64,000 nt of DNA from Corynebacterium anserum (lineage in GTDB: Bacteria > Actinomycetota > Actinomycetes > Mycobacteriales > Mycobacteriaceae). The notes beneath the pieces are model-generated. The model was not told the DNA's origin. It made no database searches and saw nothing but the letters and a program-made list of their open reading frames with translations. The position numbers and the translations under genes were made by a program. Every line of letters starts with the position of its first letter. Within the stretch, counting starts at the first letter, position 1. Shown here piece by piece: positions 1 to 8,408 of the stretch. The DNA is taken from positions 1,550,001-1,614,000 of the forward strand of contig NZ_CP046883.1 of the NCBI RefSeq assembly GCF_014262665.1, read 5' to 3'.

Positions 1-318
1 CGTCGAAACCCAACGTTGGGTCTTTCTAAATTAAATAGCTTCGAAAAGATTCGTGCGAGGTTGGCTGATGCCCTTTTGCGCAATTTCGAAGCTCACCCAG
101 AACATCGCTCTTTGCCAGATTCTCCTCCCCAAGAGGAGGCTCGTATTTCCGTCGTCGCCATCATCGTGAGCCTGTGGACTTCTTCCACGCTCGTCCCAGA
201 GCGACCGGAAGCACACCTGACAAGAGATACGGTGCAATCTACGGTGGACAAACTTTACACAATTTATTCGTCGATGACCGACGACAAGCTTTTTCCTGCC
301 GCCCCCACGGACCACTAA
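1..318 (+). CDS. C-terminal part of a probable TetR-type regulator (5' end outside window)
   Basis: The reading frame is open from base 1, so the gene starts upstream of the window and about 105 residues of its C-terminal end are visible. The visible part is helical and soluble, with no membrane segment and no DNA-binding motif. It stops 71 bases before a 14-TM multidrug exporter on the same strand. TetR regulators often sit next to the exporter they control, and the helical C-terminus fits a TetR ligand-binding domain, but the diagnostic N-terminal HTH is not in the window. The family assignment is therefore an inference from context. Confidence 0.4.
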   Translation, partial: RRNPTLGLSKLNSFEKIRARLADALLRNFEAHPEHRSLPDSPPQEEARISVVAIIVSLWTSSTLVPERPEAHLTRDTVQSTVDKLYTIYSSMTDDKLFPAAPTDH

Positions 319-389
319 GAGCCAACCCTGCGTTGGCTTCGTCCCGGAGGACGACACCTTCACACCATTCGCTACAGAAAGGTTGCTAG

Positions 390-1979
390 TTGTCAGATTC
401 CACTAGTGCTCAGGTGCCTACTACCGGCACCACTCCGGTATCTCATCCTGAGAAACCAAAAAACAACGTTCCTGTCGTTGTCACATGTCTCATGCTGGGC
501 ATGCTTCTTTCATCCTTAGGGCAGATGATTTTCTCTACCGCATTGCCGACAGTGGTCGGTGAATTGGGCGGTGCCTCCCATATGTCCTGGGTGATTACCG
601 CGTTCATGCTGACGATGACCATTGGCATGCCGGTGTATGGGAAACTCGGAGATCAGGTTGGTCGCAAGCCGCTGTATCTCGGGGCAATTGTTCTGTTTTT
701 GATCGGCTCCGTTGTGGGTGCCCTGTCTCAAAATATGGCGACGATGATCGCCGCACGCGCTATCCAAGGATTGGGTGGCGGTGGCCTGATGGTGTTATCC
801 CAGGCCATCATGGCTGATGTGGTGACCGCTCGTGACCGCGGTAAGTACATGGGATTGATGGGCGGTATCTTCGGCTTATCATCCATCCTTGGCCCGTTAC
901 TGGGCGGATTCTTTACCGACGGCCCAGGTTGGCGCTGGGCTTTATGGTTTAACATCCCGCTCGGTTTGATTACTTTGGCTATCGCTACCTTCGCTCTTAA
1001 ACTCCCTCGCCGCCATGGTCAGGCAACTTTGGATTTGTGGGGAACGGTGACGATGGCTATCGCCACCACCTGCTTGATACTTACCGTCACGTGGGGTGGC
1101 CGCGATTATGCTTGGGATAGCACAGTGATCCTCAGCTTGATCGCTACGACAATTGTTACAGGCGCAGTATTCGTCTTCATCGAGCTGCGTCACGCCAATC
1201 CTCTGATTCCGATGACATTGTTCACCAGACGGAACTTCTCCCTCACCACGGTTTCAGGCATCATCATGGGCGTGGCTATGTTCGGCACGCTGAGCTACCT
1301 GCCCACTTACATCCAGATGGTTCACAACTTGTCCCCTACTGAGGCGGGACTGATGATGATCCCAATGATGGTAGGAATGATTTTCACTTCCACTGTGGTG
1401 GGACAGGCCGTGAGCCGTTCAGGCAAGTACAAATGGTATCCGGTGATCGGGATGGTGATCATGAGCGTTGGCTTGTTCTTCATTGGCCAGCTACATGCAC
1501 ACGATACGCTGGTTCATCTTGGCGTGGTGGAGTTCGTGATTGGTATCGGGCTGGGTATGACCGCTCAGACCCTCGTGTTGATCGTTCAAAATACCTTCCC
1601 TCTGCGGATGGTCGGTACGGCAACAGCCTCCAACAATTTCTTCCGCCAGATCGGCGGTGCTCTTGGTGCCGCTATAGTCGGCTCCTTGTTCATGCACCGT
1701 GTCACGGATGAACTCCAGCAGAATTTGCCGGGTGCTATTAAGCAACTGGGTCCGGAAGGCGCGAAGTATGCGGAGATGTTCTCTCACGGAGGTACAGGCT
1801 CGTTGACCCCTGCCCTTGTTCAGCAGATTCCCGACGCCCTGCGTGAGGTCATCATCAATGGCTATAACGACGCGCTGGTTCCTATCCTCGGCTCTATCGC
1901 CCCGCTGGCAATCATCGCAGCGATTGTGCTCGCTTTTGTTCGGCACGAGCGTCTCAAGACCACCCTGGAACGGGATTAA
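390..1979 (+). CDS. MFS multidrug exporter, DHA2 (EmrB/QacA) family
   Basis: A 529-residue integral membrane protein with about 14 predicted TM segments, the length and topology of proton-driven DHA2 drug exporters. It shows MFS motif A (GKLGDQVGRKPL, near residue 88) in the first cytoplasmic loop and a motif-C-like glycine/proline-rich stretch (SSILGPLLGGFF) in TM5, typical of antiporters. The start is TTG at 390 with AGAAAGG a few bases upstream. It probably exports hydrophobic or cationic drugs across the cytoplasmic membrane; the substrate cannot be read from sequence. It follows a probable regulator fragment, suggesting a two-gene unit. Confidence 0.9.
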   Translation: MSDSTSAQVPTTGTTPVSHPEKPKNNVPVVVTCLMLGMLLSSLGQMIFSTALPTVVGELGGASHMSWVITAFMLTMTIGMPVYGKLGDQVGRKPLYLGAIVLFLIGSVVGALSQNMATMIAARAIQGLGGGGLMVLSQAIMADVVTARDRGKYMGLMGGIFGLSSILGPLLGGFFTDGPGWRWALWFNIPLGLITLAIATFALKLPRRHGQATLDLWGTVTMAIATTCLILTVTWGGRDYAWDSTVILSLIATTIVTGAVFVFIELRHANPLIPMTLFTRRNFSLTTVSGIIMGVAMFGTLSYLPTYIQMVHNLSPTEAGLMMIPMMVGMIFTSTVVGQAVSRSGKYKWYPVIGMVIMSVGLFFIGQLHAHDTLVHLGVVEFVIGIGLGMTAQTLVLIVQNTFPLRMVGTATASNNFFRQIGGALGAAIVGSLFMHRVTDELQQNLPGAIKQLGPEGAKYAEMFSHGGTGSLTPALVQQIPDALREVIINGYNDALVPILGSIAPLAIIAAIVLAFVRHERLKTTLERD

Positions 1980-2188
1980 AAACATGGTGACGGGGCGGAT
2001 ATGGTTGCCTGCTGCCCCATTGTTTTTCTCTTCACCGTTGCATGCCCATCACCGGTGAAGCTCGCGCCAACCTTCGCGTCGCGCCGACCTTCGCGTTCCC
2101 CATTAACGGTAATTTTCTTAACGGTGGCTTTCCACCGTCATCCACTTACCGCCTGCTTTGATGGGCTTTCTTGCTATTTAACGACGCC

Positions 2189-2228
2189 GCCCCTGACCCC
2201 TCGGATTTCTCCGAGTAAGGTCAGGGGC
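2189..2228. terminator. Hairpin downstream of the MFS exporter
   Basis: A perfect 10-bp outer stem (GCCCCTGACC / GGTCAGGGGC) encloses an inner 5-bp stem (CTCGG / CCGAG). It lies in the 341-base gap between the exporter and the convergent acetyltransferase, so it could end transcription from either side. There is no strong T-run on either flank. I see no gene in the rest of 1980-2320. Confidence 0.55.
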
Positions 2229-2320
2229 TGTTGCTATTGAAGCGAACGCGTACCATGAAGAGTCATCGCTAATTGCGCGTACGGCTTGATGCTTCCTCAT
2301 TGACGCACACGCCCGGTGGT

Positions 2321-2935
2321 CTAGTCACAATTACACGGTTGGGTTCGATCTTCTTCTTCACGGTTCTGGTAGGCCTCCCACGCGGGACCACCTTCCAGGA
2401 TGATTTCCATGAGCATATTATCGCGCCACGTACCTGCTTTAGGTCCGTATTCCATCATGGACATGCTGTGCAATACACCGACTGGCGTAAAACCGCGCGA
2501 CTCGTGGAGTTTCATGGATCCTACATTGTCCGGGAAGATGTGTGAGTGCATCGCCCAGTAGCCCTGCTCTGCAGCTGATTTAAGAAGGTGATCCAGCAGG
2601 CGACCTGCCACACCTTTGCCGGTAGCATTTTCGGAGACATAGATGGAGTCCTCAATCACGCCTTTGAATACCTCACGGTGACTGATCGGTGAGGCGGTTA
2701 CCCATCCAAGAATCTCTGGCTCATGTTCGGTATCGGATTCTTCGGCCACGTATGCAAGATTCATCAAACGGTTACTCGTAAAAGCTTCCCATTCAGGAGC
2801 TTTACGCTCATACGTGGCCTCGCCAGTGTCCATGCCTGCTTGCAGGATGGCTTGTACTTGTGGGTAATCAGCTTCTGTCATCGGACGAATGCTGATGACT
2901 GCTTTTTCCGCGGAAGTCATAAGAGAATTGTGCAT
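2321..2935 (-). CDS. GNAT acetyltransferase, phosphinothricin acetyltransferase-like
   Basis: About 204 residues. The acetyl-CoA-binding loop reads ATGKGVAGRLLDHLL (GNAT motif A, Q/RxxGxG/A type) and is followed by the HSHIFPDNVGSMKLHESRGF block seen in the PAT/Bar and RimI-like subfamily that acetylates amino groups of small molecules. The N-terminal IRPMTEADYPQV block is also typical. Start is uncertain: GTG 2938, ATG 2935 and ATG 2920 are in frame and none has a clear ribosome site; 2935 is used here. The substrate is unknown; members of this subfamily acetylate phosphinothricin, methionine sulfoximine or other amino acids. It is convergent with the MFS exporter. Confidence 0.8.
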   Translation of the reverse strand: MHNSLMTSAEKAVISIRPMTEADYPQVQAILQAGMDTGEATYERKAPEWEAFTSNRLMNLAYVAEESDTEHEPEILGWVTASPISHREVFKGVIEDSIYVSENATGKGVAGRLLDHLLKSAAEQGYWAMHSHIFPDNVGSMKLHESRGFTPVGVLHSMSMMEYGPKAGTWRDNMLMEIILEGGPAWEAYQNREEEDRTQPCNCD

Positions 2936-3041
2936 CACGTGTGCCTGGATGTGCCATTAATTCGGCAATGTCTATGCTTTTATTCCCATTGTTGGGGGTC
3001 ACCTGTCTAGTGCATTCAACTCCGGCACGGTATTTCCACAC

Positions 3042-3138
3042 CCTGACGAGTGGTACTAACCTGCCCGACCCCTTACTCCCCCTGACGAGTGGTTCTAAAG
3101 TTCGCCTCATCCTCACGCCTTGACGAGTACTTCTAGGA
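3042..3138. repeat. Three short direct repeats with 38-39 bp period
   Basis: The motif TGACGAGTGGTACTAA begins at 3044 and recurs with small changes at 3083 (TGACGAGTGGTTCTAA) and 3121 (TGACGAGTACTTCTAG). Spacers of about 22 bases are unrelated to each other. The copies are too short and too few for a CRISPR array. They may be regulator sites or a small intergenic repeat family. Confidence 0.7.
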
Positions 3139-3248
3139 TTCCGATCTCATCTCCTCTGACCTCCCCTAGTGGCAAACTCGCACATATCCCTGTTCAATTT
3201 CCCCTGGATTTCTCCGCGAGGTACACACTCTTATGGTGAAGAAAATCC

Positions 3249-3320
3249 ACGCGTAAACCCCACCTCACGCGTAAACCCCACCTCACGCGTAAACCCCACT
3301 TCACGCGCGAACCCCCACTA
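3249..3320. repeat. 18-bp tandem repeat, four units
   Basis: The unit ACGCGTAAACCCCACCTC occurs at 3249 and 3267 (identical), 3285 (one change) and 3303 (degenerate, starting ACGCGCGAA). It lies midway between the acetyltransferase and the LGFP lipoprotein gene and is outside any credible coding region. Confidence 0.9.
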
Positions 3321-3544
3321 ATGCCGTGTCGCACCCGCGAATCACGTCGCGGCACGCACTCGAACCACTCCCACTGCGCCGCATGAAAACGTATGTGGAA
3401 ATGATGAGCGCACCGGCGATATAGGACCGACGATACGTGGATGGGTAGCAGAAGAGGGGGTTTTATACAGCCGGACCACGTGACTAGTAGCTCATAAGTC
3501 TCCGCACTAGCCGCGATTGCGCCATGCCATAGGAATCACATGTG

Positions 3545-4135
3545 TTACTTCATGTCAATGGTGTCGGTGTATTCACCGTTTTCACCACGAGCCCACTTGA
3601 TAGTTCCGTGTTCGAAGGTCTGAGTCCAGCCCTGAGCAGTGTCGCCCTGCTCTGGAGCAGTTGGAAGACCAACCTTGTTATCCAGGCCACCACCATTGAC
3701 CCAGGTCTCACCGATCTTACCGATGAGCTTCACTGCGCCATGCTCCTTAGAGTTAGCAACCCAACCCTTGTCGAATGTTGCCAGTGTGCCCTTGTCGTTA
3801 TTTTCAACGTTCTTCAAGGCACCCAGTGCACCGGTCTCTCCGCCTTCGTTATCCCACAAGGTCTGGATCTCAGCTGGCAGCTTGTCCTTGCCCTCGGAAC
3901 CTTCAGCTTCGTTGGAGGAGGTAGCCTCGCTAGCGGCAGAGTTAGCAGCCGAAGAGGCCTCGTTGGCAGCGGAACCAGCGGCCGAGGTTGCCTCGTTAGC
4001 TGCAGAACCGGCGGCGGAGGTAGCGTCGTTTGCGGCTTCCTTGGCGTCAGAGCAAGCGGCAGCACCCAGCAGCAAGGCAGCGCCGGAAGCAAGAGCCAAT
4101 GCAGCGCGACGAGTATTAGAGACGTTAATAGCCAT
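3545..4135 (-). CDS. Secreted lipoprotein with Ala/Ser-rich stalk and LGFP-repeat domain
   Basis: 196 residues from ATG 4135, chosen because AAGGAGA lies 8 bases upstream; a longer frame exists but has no such site. The N-terminus has Arg residues, a hydrophobic stretch and the lipobox LLGAAAC, so the mature protein should be lipid-anchored at Cys of the ACS motif. A 50-residue Ala/Ser/Glu stalk follows, built of repeats close to SAAGSAANEAT. The C-terminal domain (about 105-196) has GLPTAPE...GWTQTFEHGTIKW, matching LGFP repeats of mycolata cell-envelope proteins, which are thought to bind the cell wall. It stands alone with its own regulatory region. Confidence 0.85.
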   Translation of the reverse strand: MAINVSNTRRAALALASGAALLLGAAACSDAKEAANDATSAAGSAANEATSAAGSAANEASSAANSAASEATSSNEAEGSEGKDKLPAEIQTLWDNEGGETGALGALKNVENNDKGTLATFDKGWVANSKEHGAVKLIGKIGETWVNGGGLDNKVGLPTAPEQGDTAQGWTQTFEHGTIKWARGENGEYTDTIDMK

Positions 4136-4466
4136 AGTCAGTAAATCTCCTTCTTGTGGAACAGTTGTCGGATAAACGTCACAGGTCCGAACCACCTCCA
4201 TGCACCGTCAGTGCGCATCCCCGGTGACGACGCCAGCCGAGTGGAAACGCTCACGCGTGACTTCACCGTGACCAGAGACGACTACTAACACGGAGAGCAC
4301 CGGCACTTTCGCTACGAAAAACCGGCAAGGACAGTGATCCGTTAAACGTTTTTCCGCTTAACTCCACCCATTCCTACAGATTTTTCACTCGGGTAGTCAC
4401 ACTCTGAACCCAAAAGAAGCTCAATTGATGCGGAACCGTAACCAAATGTAGCCATTATGTGATCTG
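4136..4466. other. Upstream region of the LGFP lipoprotein gene
   Basis: 331 bases without a gene. It holds the lipoprotein ribosome site (4142-4148 on the minus strand) and A/T-rich DNA around 4340-4450 with the palindrome AAACGTTT at 4347-4354. No clear -35/-10 pair could be assigned with confidence. Confidence 0.4.
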
Positions 4467-5090
4467 CTACTTTTGTTGTCTTTTACCGTTCGAACTGGTG
4501 TTTTGTTGCCTGGAGCTACGAGCTTTGCGCCCACGGCAAATTCCTACAAAATCTTGAACGAAATCGTCGTCTCGGTCGATTTTCCACACTGCCGCGACTC
4601 GCGTACGGCCGACAGACGTGGCGTCGAGAAGATCACGGTGCACCACGCCAGGCTGATTAATAGCTCGGAGAAGAGGCCGGGGAGCAATAGCCACACCCAC
4701 ATTGGCCTCTACCACCTGAAGCGCTTCGCGAACCTGTGTGGAATCGACCTCACCGCTTAACGGGGTCGTATATATTTCCATCTCCCCTTCCAATTCCGCG
4801 TGACGTACGCGATCCATCACCTTAATTGGGTGATCTTTTGGAGCAGCGACGCCTACCTGTTCCTCATAGAGCACTACCTGGTGGAACACGTACTTATCGA
4901 CATCGGCCGCACCCAAGCGCACTAATGCGAGATCGGCCACTCCCCTGTCTACATATTTCAATGGGTCATCCGCCGCTGCTCCAGCCACACGCCACCCTGG
5001 TACACGCTCATCAAAGCGAGCAAACCACTTATCCGGCTGCACACCGGGACTAAAAACCACGCGCAAGAATTGGGGAGACATGTGGTTCAT
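4467..5090 (-). CDS. LysR-type effector-binding domain protein without HTH
   Basis: 207 residues resembling only the periplasmic-binding-like effector domain of LysR regulators: VVFSPGVQPDKWFARFDERVPGW at the start is the first strand and helix of that fold (given here in part), and VEANVGVAIAPRPLLRA is a typical LysR core segment. The wHTH domain that LysR proteins carry at residues 1-65 is absent and is not encoded upstream. The C-terminal tail is basic (GRKARSSRQQ). ATG 5090 and ATG 5081 are both possible; neither has a ribosome site. Its start lies 17 bases from the divergent DUF5997 gene, so the two probably act together. Without the HTH it cannot bind DNA as a standard LysR protein. Confidence 0.75.
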   Translation of the reverse strand: MNHMSPQFLRVVFSPGVQPDKWFARFDERVPGWRVAGAAADDPLKYVDRGVADLALVRLGAADVDKYVFHQVVLYEEQVGVAAPKDHPIKVMDRVRHAELEGEMEIYTTPLSGEVDSTQVREALQVVEANVGVAIAPRPLLRAINQPGVVHRDLLDATSVGRTRVAAVWKIDRDDDFVQDFVGICRGRKARSSRQQNTSSNGKRQQK

Positions 5091-5107
5091 TGTAAGGGGG
5101 CGTTAGG

Positions 5108-5503
5108 ATGGCCGTTGTGAGCTCTAATAACCAGAATTCCGGTCCTCTTATGAAGCCCCTCACCGCAGCGAAGAAATTGGGGATCCATCTGCCTGCAACC
5201 CCGCAGGAGTTTCAGGACACTGCACTGACCCATGATGCCTTTGTCGAACTGCAGAATAACCCGCCTGAATGGTTGCAAAAGCTGCGACGCGAAGGACCAC
5301 ATCCTCGTCCAGAGGTCGCCCGCAAATTAGGTATCACCATCAGTGCCCTCAAGAAGCACGACATGGATAAAGCTCTGACCACGGCAGAGATTAAAGAACT
5401 TTTAGAGAATCAACCCGCTTGGCTCAGCACCTCGCGTCGACAGCACGCTGAAGAACGCGAGCGCCAGCTGAAGACAAAAGACAACGGGGAAAGCGCTAGC
5501 TGA
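5108..5503 (+). CDS. DUF5997 family protein
   Basis: 131 residues, soluble, charged, without signal peptide or TM segment. The core from MKPLTAAKKLGIHLPATP onward matches the actinobacterial DUF5997 family; helical segments RPEVARKLGITISALKKH and TAEIKELLENQPAWL follow. Start ATG 5108 has AAGGGGG 9 bases upstream; an internal ATG at 5150 would start exactly at the conserved core and is the alternative. The gene is divergent from the LysR-like effector-domain gene with 17 bases between starts, and its function is unknown. Confidence 0.7.
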   Translation: MAVVSSNNQNSGPLMKPLTAAKKLGIHLPATPQEFQDTALTHDAFVELQNNPPEWLQKLRREGPHPRPEVARKLGITISALKKHDMDKALTTAEIKELLENQPAWLSTSRRQHAEERERQLKTKDNGESAS

Positions 5504-5631
5504 ACACACCACAACAAGGAAACGAAAACAAAGAACACGAGGAGACCCAAGCCCCTTAGAGATTTTCTCGAGTTCTCCGCAAAAGCACATTCCGCTCGCC
5601 ATGTACTCACCAGGACGGAGTAGGAAAAAGC

Positions 5632-5680
5632 AAGAGGCTCGCCTCCCCCTAGGACGGAAACCGAGGGAGGCGAGCCTCTT
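5632..5680. terminator. Strong hairpin terminator downstream of DUF5997
   Basis: A perfect 16-bp stem, AAGAGGCTCGCCTCCC (5632-5647) with its complement at 5665-5680, and a 17-base loop. Short T and A tracts flank it, so it could work in both directions. Confidence 0.85.
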
Positions 5681-6278
5681 TGTGCCTAGTTTCTGGTGAC
5701 GAGCCTGAAACTGTGCCTATTCAAAAGGTTGGTATCGCAGAGCCTTCATTGCGCGAGTGACGAGTTCGCGCCGGCTGCACAACGGATACCTCACGCCGCG
5801 TCGGTTTGAAATCTGCACATGCGCCTACTGGAGCATAAGGCATGTGCGGTGTGATCTCTCACCACGCCACCCAGCGAGAAGAGAACCGGATGGCTCAGCG
5901 GCTGATCCACAACTGCAGTGCATCCCAGGTGACTAGCCTGTGACACATTGATCAGGTTAGCCAGGCCTCACTTATTCTGTCAACCTTTTCGCAACATATT
6001 TGTTTCATAAATCGCTTTATCGCAGGTAAACGATACAAAATTGATGGAAATATTCTCTCGTTCACCCCCGATCGATTGACATCAACCCTCCCCCAGCACA
6101 CCTTCGCTAGAAGATCACACACCCATCGAACCACTCACGCGACCACAATATGTGGATCTATTAGCACTAACAGCACTAAACCACTATGGTTATAAGTATT
6201 GAGAGGTGTAGGTCACATTGACCTTCGACTATCTCCTAAACCATACTTTTGGATTCTGCAACCACCAGAGAGGGTGCT
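5681..6278. other. Long region upstream of the acyl-CoA dehydrogenase
   Basis: About 600 bases without a gene, A/T-rich from 5990 onward. The sequence GGTTATAAG at 6187-6195 is a possible extended -10 for the dehydrogenase gene, giving a leader of about 80 bases, but no good -35 goes with it. Confidence 0.35.
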
Positions 6279-7454
6279 ATGAAGAACTACCTGCCACGCG
6301 ATATTTTCGAAGAAGAACACAACATGTTCCGCGAGGCCGTTCGCGACTTCGTCGAGGCTGAAATCCGCCCAAATGTTGAGCGCTGGCATGACCAAGGTTA
6401 CTGCGACCGCGAACTTTTTCAGAAGGCCGGCGCCCAGGGCCTGCTGGGCATGATGGCACCTGAAGAATACGGCGGCGGCGGTATGACCAACGACTACCGC
6501 TTCAATGCAGTCTTGTCCGAGGAATTGGCCAAGGCTGACTCCGGTTCCGTCATCGTGGGTATCCAGACCATTAACGACCTGGTCATCCCTTACCTGGATC
6601 GCTTCGGCAACGATGAGCAGAAGAAACGTTTCCTCGCACCTCTGTGCGCCGGTGAAAAAATCGCCGCTCTTGCGATGACCGAGCCTGGTGCAGGCGCCGA
6701 CCTCGCTGGCATCCGTTCCTTCGCCCGCAAGGACGACAACGGCGACTACATCCTGAACGGTGCTAAAACTTTCATCTCTAACGGTATCCAGGCCGACTTC
6801 ACCCTCGTCGTTGCGGTCACCAACCCAGAGGCTGGTCGCGCCGGCGTCTCAATGCTGATCGTCGAAGACGGCATGGACGGATACACCAAGACCGGTCCGC
6901 TGAAGAAGGTAGGTCTGAAGTCTCAAGACACCGCAGAGCTGTCTTTCGAGGACGTCCGCGTTCCAAAGGAAAACCTGCTGGGTGAAGAAGGCGCCGCATT
7001 CGGCTACCTGCGCACCAACCTGGCTCAGGAGCGTCTGTCCATCGCAGTTGGTTCCATCGCCACCTCCCGCCGCGCTCTGGATCTGGTAATTAAGCACTCT
7101 GAGGATCGTAAGACTTTCGGTCACCGCTTGATTGATCACCAGGCATACCGTTGGGAGCTCGCCAAGATGGCGACCGAAATCCAGGCAGCGCAGTCCTTCG
7201 TCGACGCCGCCATCATGGAGAAGGTTCGTGGCACCCTGGACGAAGTCACCGGTGCAATGACCAAGTACCACACCACCGAACTGCAGATTAAGGTCGTTAA
7301 CCAGGCTCTGCAGCTGCATGGTGGCTACGGGTTCATGATGGAATACCCAATCGCTACCCACTACTTGGATTCTCGCGTCCAGCCAATCTACGGCGGTCCA
7401 AATGAGATCATGATTGAAATCATCTCCCGCAAGCTGGCAAAGGGCGACAAGTAA
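6279..7454 (+). CDS. Acyl-CoA dehydrogenase (long-chain/isovaleryl type)
   Basis: 391 residues from ATG 6279, preceded by GAGAGGG; the frame is open 10 codons further but without a ribosome site. It catalyses FAD-dependent alpha,beta-dehydrogenation of acyl-CoA in beta-oxidation or branched-chain amino acid breakdown. Both family signatures are present: AMTEPGAGADLAGI and, near the C-terminus, QPIYGGPNEIM. The glutamate used by medium-chain enzymes is Gly here (IYGG), and a Glu sits at LAQERLSIA, where LCAD and isovaleryl-CoA dehydrogenase keep their catalytic base. That points to the LCAD/IVD group. The gene is monocistronic, ending at a strong terminator. Confidence 0.92.
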   Translation: MKNYLPRDIFEEEHNMFREAVRDFVEAEIRPNVERWHDQGYCDRELFQKAGAQGLLGMMAPEEYGGGGMTNDYRFNAVLSEELAKADSGSVIVGIQTINDLVIPYLDRFGNDEQKKRFLAPLCAGEKIAALAMTEPGAGADLAGIRSFARKDDNGDYILNGAKTFISNGIQADFTLVVAVTNPEAGRAGVSMLIVEDGMDGYTKTGPLKKVGLKSQDTAELSFEDVRVPKENLLGEEGAAFGYLRTNLAQERLSIAVGSIATSRRALDLVIKHSEDRKTFGHRLIDHQAYRWELAKMATEIQAAQSFVDAAIMEKVRGTLDEVTGAMTKYHTTELQIKVVNQALQLHGGYGFMMEYPIATHYLDSRVQPIYGGPNEIMIEIISRKLAKGDK

Positions 7455-7516
7455 CTCCCGAGCTCGCATTATCAAAAGGGCGATAAGTGAATAGCGATAA
7501 GTAAACACAAGCCCTA

Positions 7517-7545
7517 GGTTTCTGTCGGTCTCGCCTACAGAAACC
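7517..7545 (+). terminator. Small hairpin after the acyl-CoA dehydrogenase
   Basis: Nine-base stem GGTTTCTGT / ACAGAAACC followed by an A-rich stretch, immediately before the stronger terminator at 7551. It may act with that one. Confidence 0.5.
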
Positions 7546-7550
7546 AAAAG

Positions 7551-7590
7551 AAAACCCACCCATCCTGCACTGCCAGGACGGGTGGGTTTT
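7551..7590. terminator. Bidirectional terminator between acyl-CoA dehydrogenase and pncA
   Basis: A 17-bp stem with one G-T mismatch (AAAACCCACCCATCCTG / CAGGACGGGTGGGTTTT) and a 6-base loop. It starts with AAAA and ends with TTTT, so it has a T-tract on either strand and can serve both convergent transcripts. Confidence 0.9.
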
Positions 7591-7745
7591 CAGTATCTCG
7601 GTGCGTCAGCGCAGATCTAGCACATAAAAGAAACTCTCTGCGCATCAACACAGCTCTCGAGGTCCACACCGATTCGACAATTATGCTCCTGCGCACGCCA
7701 CAGACCCACTGGGCAACGCCAAAGGAGCCAGCACAACGCCTACCT

Positions 7746-8405
7746 TTAGCTAATAAGCACTCCAGCAGCGCGAAGTTCCTCGCATGCTTCAGAAGCACCT
7801 TCTTCAGAAACCGGTGCACACAATTTCTCAATTACGGTGGTGTGAAAGCCAGCCCTCTGAGCATCTAAAGCGGTAGCTTTCACGCAAAAGTCAGTGGCAA
7901 TGCCCACAACATCCACATGAGTAATCTCACGATCCTTCAGCCATTCCTCTAAGCTCTGAGTTCTTTTACGCAACGTCAAGCCACGTCCTTGGCCAGAATC
8001 GGCAAGAGCTTCACCAGGAACGCCACCCATCAGCGCTCCTAGAGCACTCGCAGCAGGAACCAGGTACCCCTCAAAACCCGAATAGGCCGCCGAGTATTCG
8101 CCCTTACGGAACCACGCCTCAATTGGCTCAGTATGCAAAGCCTTGAAGGGCTTGGCGCCATCTGATCCCGCCACGCAGTGAACCGGCCACGTCTCTGAAT
8201 AATCTGGCTCCTCACCTTCCGCAACAAAATGGCCGGAGGGATCAATATGCCAATCCAGGGTTCCCACGATGTGATCGTACTTGGTGGCGTCGGTATCAAA
8301 ATAAGAGGAGATAGCGGCGGCAACTTCGGCACCGCGTGCCGTTCCCAAAGAGCCGTCCACGAAATCATTCTGGACATCAACAACAATCAACGCGCGGCGA
8401 GACAT
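7746..8405 (-). CDS. pncA: Nicotinamidase / pyrazinamidase PncA
   Basis: 219 residues of the isochorismatase-like fold. It deamidates nicotinamide to nicotinate for NAD salvage and, in sensitive bacteria, activates pyrazinamide. Catalytic Asp is in VVDVQNDFV, the metal-binding set is in LDWHIDPSGHF, and the nucleophile Cys is in GIATDFCVKATALDA. The gene starts 3 bases after the glyA stop codon, so both are one transcript. Another salvage gene, pnuC, lies at 61.7 kb in this window. No truncation is apparent. Confidence 0.92.
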   Translation of the reverse strand: MSRRALIVVDVQNDFVDGSLGTARGAEVAAAISSYFDTDATKYDHIVGTLDWHIDPSGHFVAEGEEPDYSETWPVHCVAGSDGAKPFKALHTEPIEAWFRKGEYSAAYSGFEGYLVPAASALGALMGGVPGEALADSGQGRGLTLRKRTQSLEEWLKDREITHVDVVGIATDFCVKATALDAQRAGFHTTVIEKLCAPVSEEGASEACEELRAAGVLIS

Positions 8406-8408
8406 CAG

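Larger units (their letters stand above)
2940..3544. other. Gene-free intergenic stretch with two repeat groups
   Basis: About 600 bases without a credible gene. It contains three copies of a TGACGAGTnnTnCTA motif spaced 38-39 bp apart and four 18-bp tandem repeats, listed separately. Short ORFs on both strands here are repeat-driven and unlikely to be translated. Confidence 0.6.

Noticed and set aside
3042..3138. CRISPR-like array
   Set aside because: Only three degenerate copies of about 16-19 bases with 22-base gaps, no cas genes anywhere in the window.
4473..4760. Plus-strand frame opposite the LysR-like gene
   Set aside because: It is a shadow of the minus-strand gene, which has the coherent LysR-type domain.
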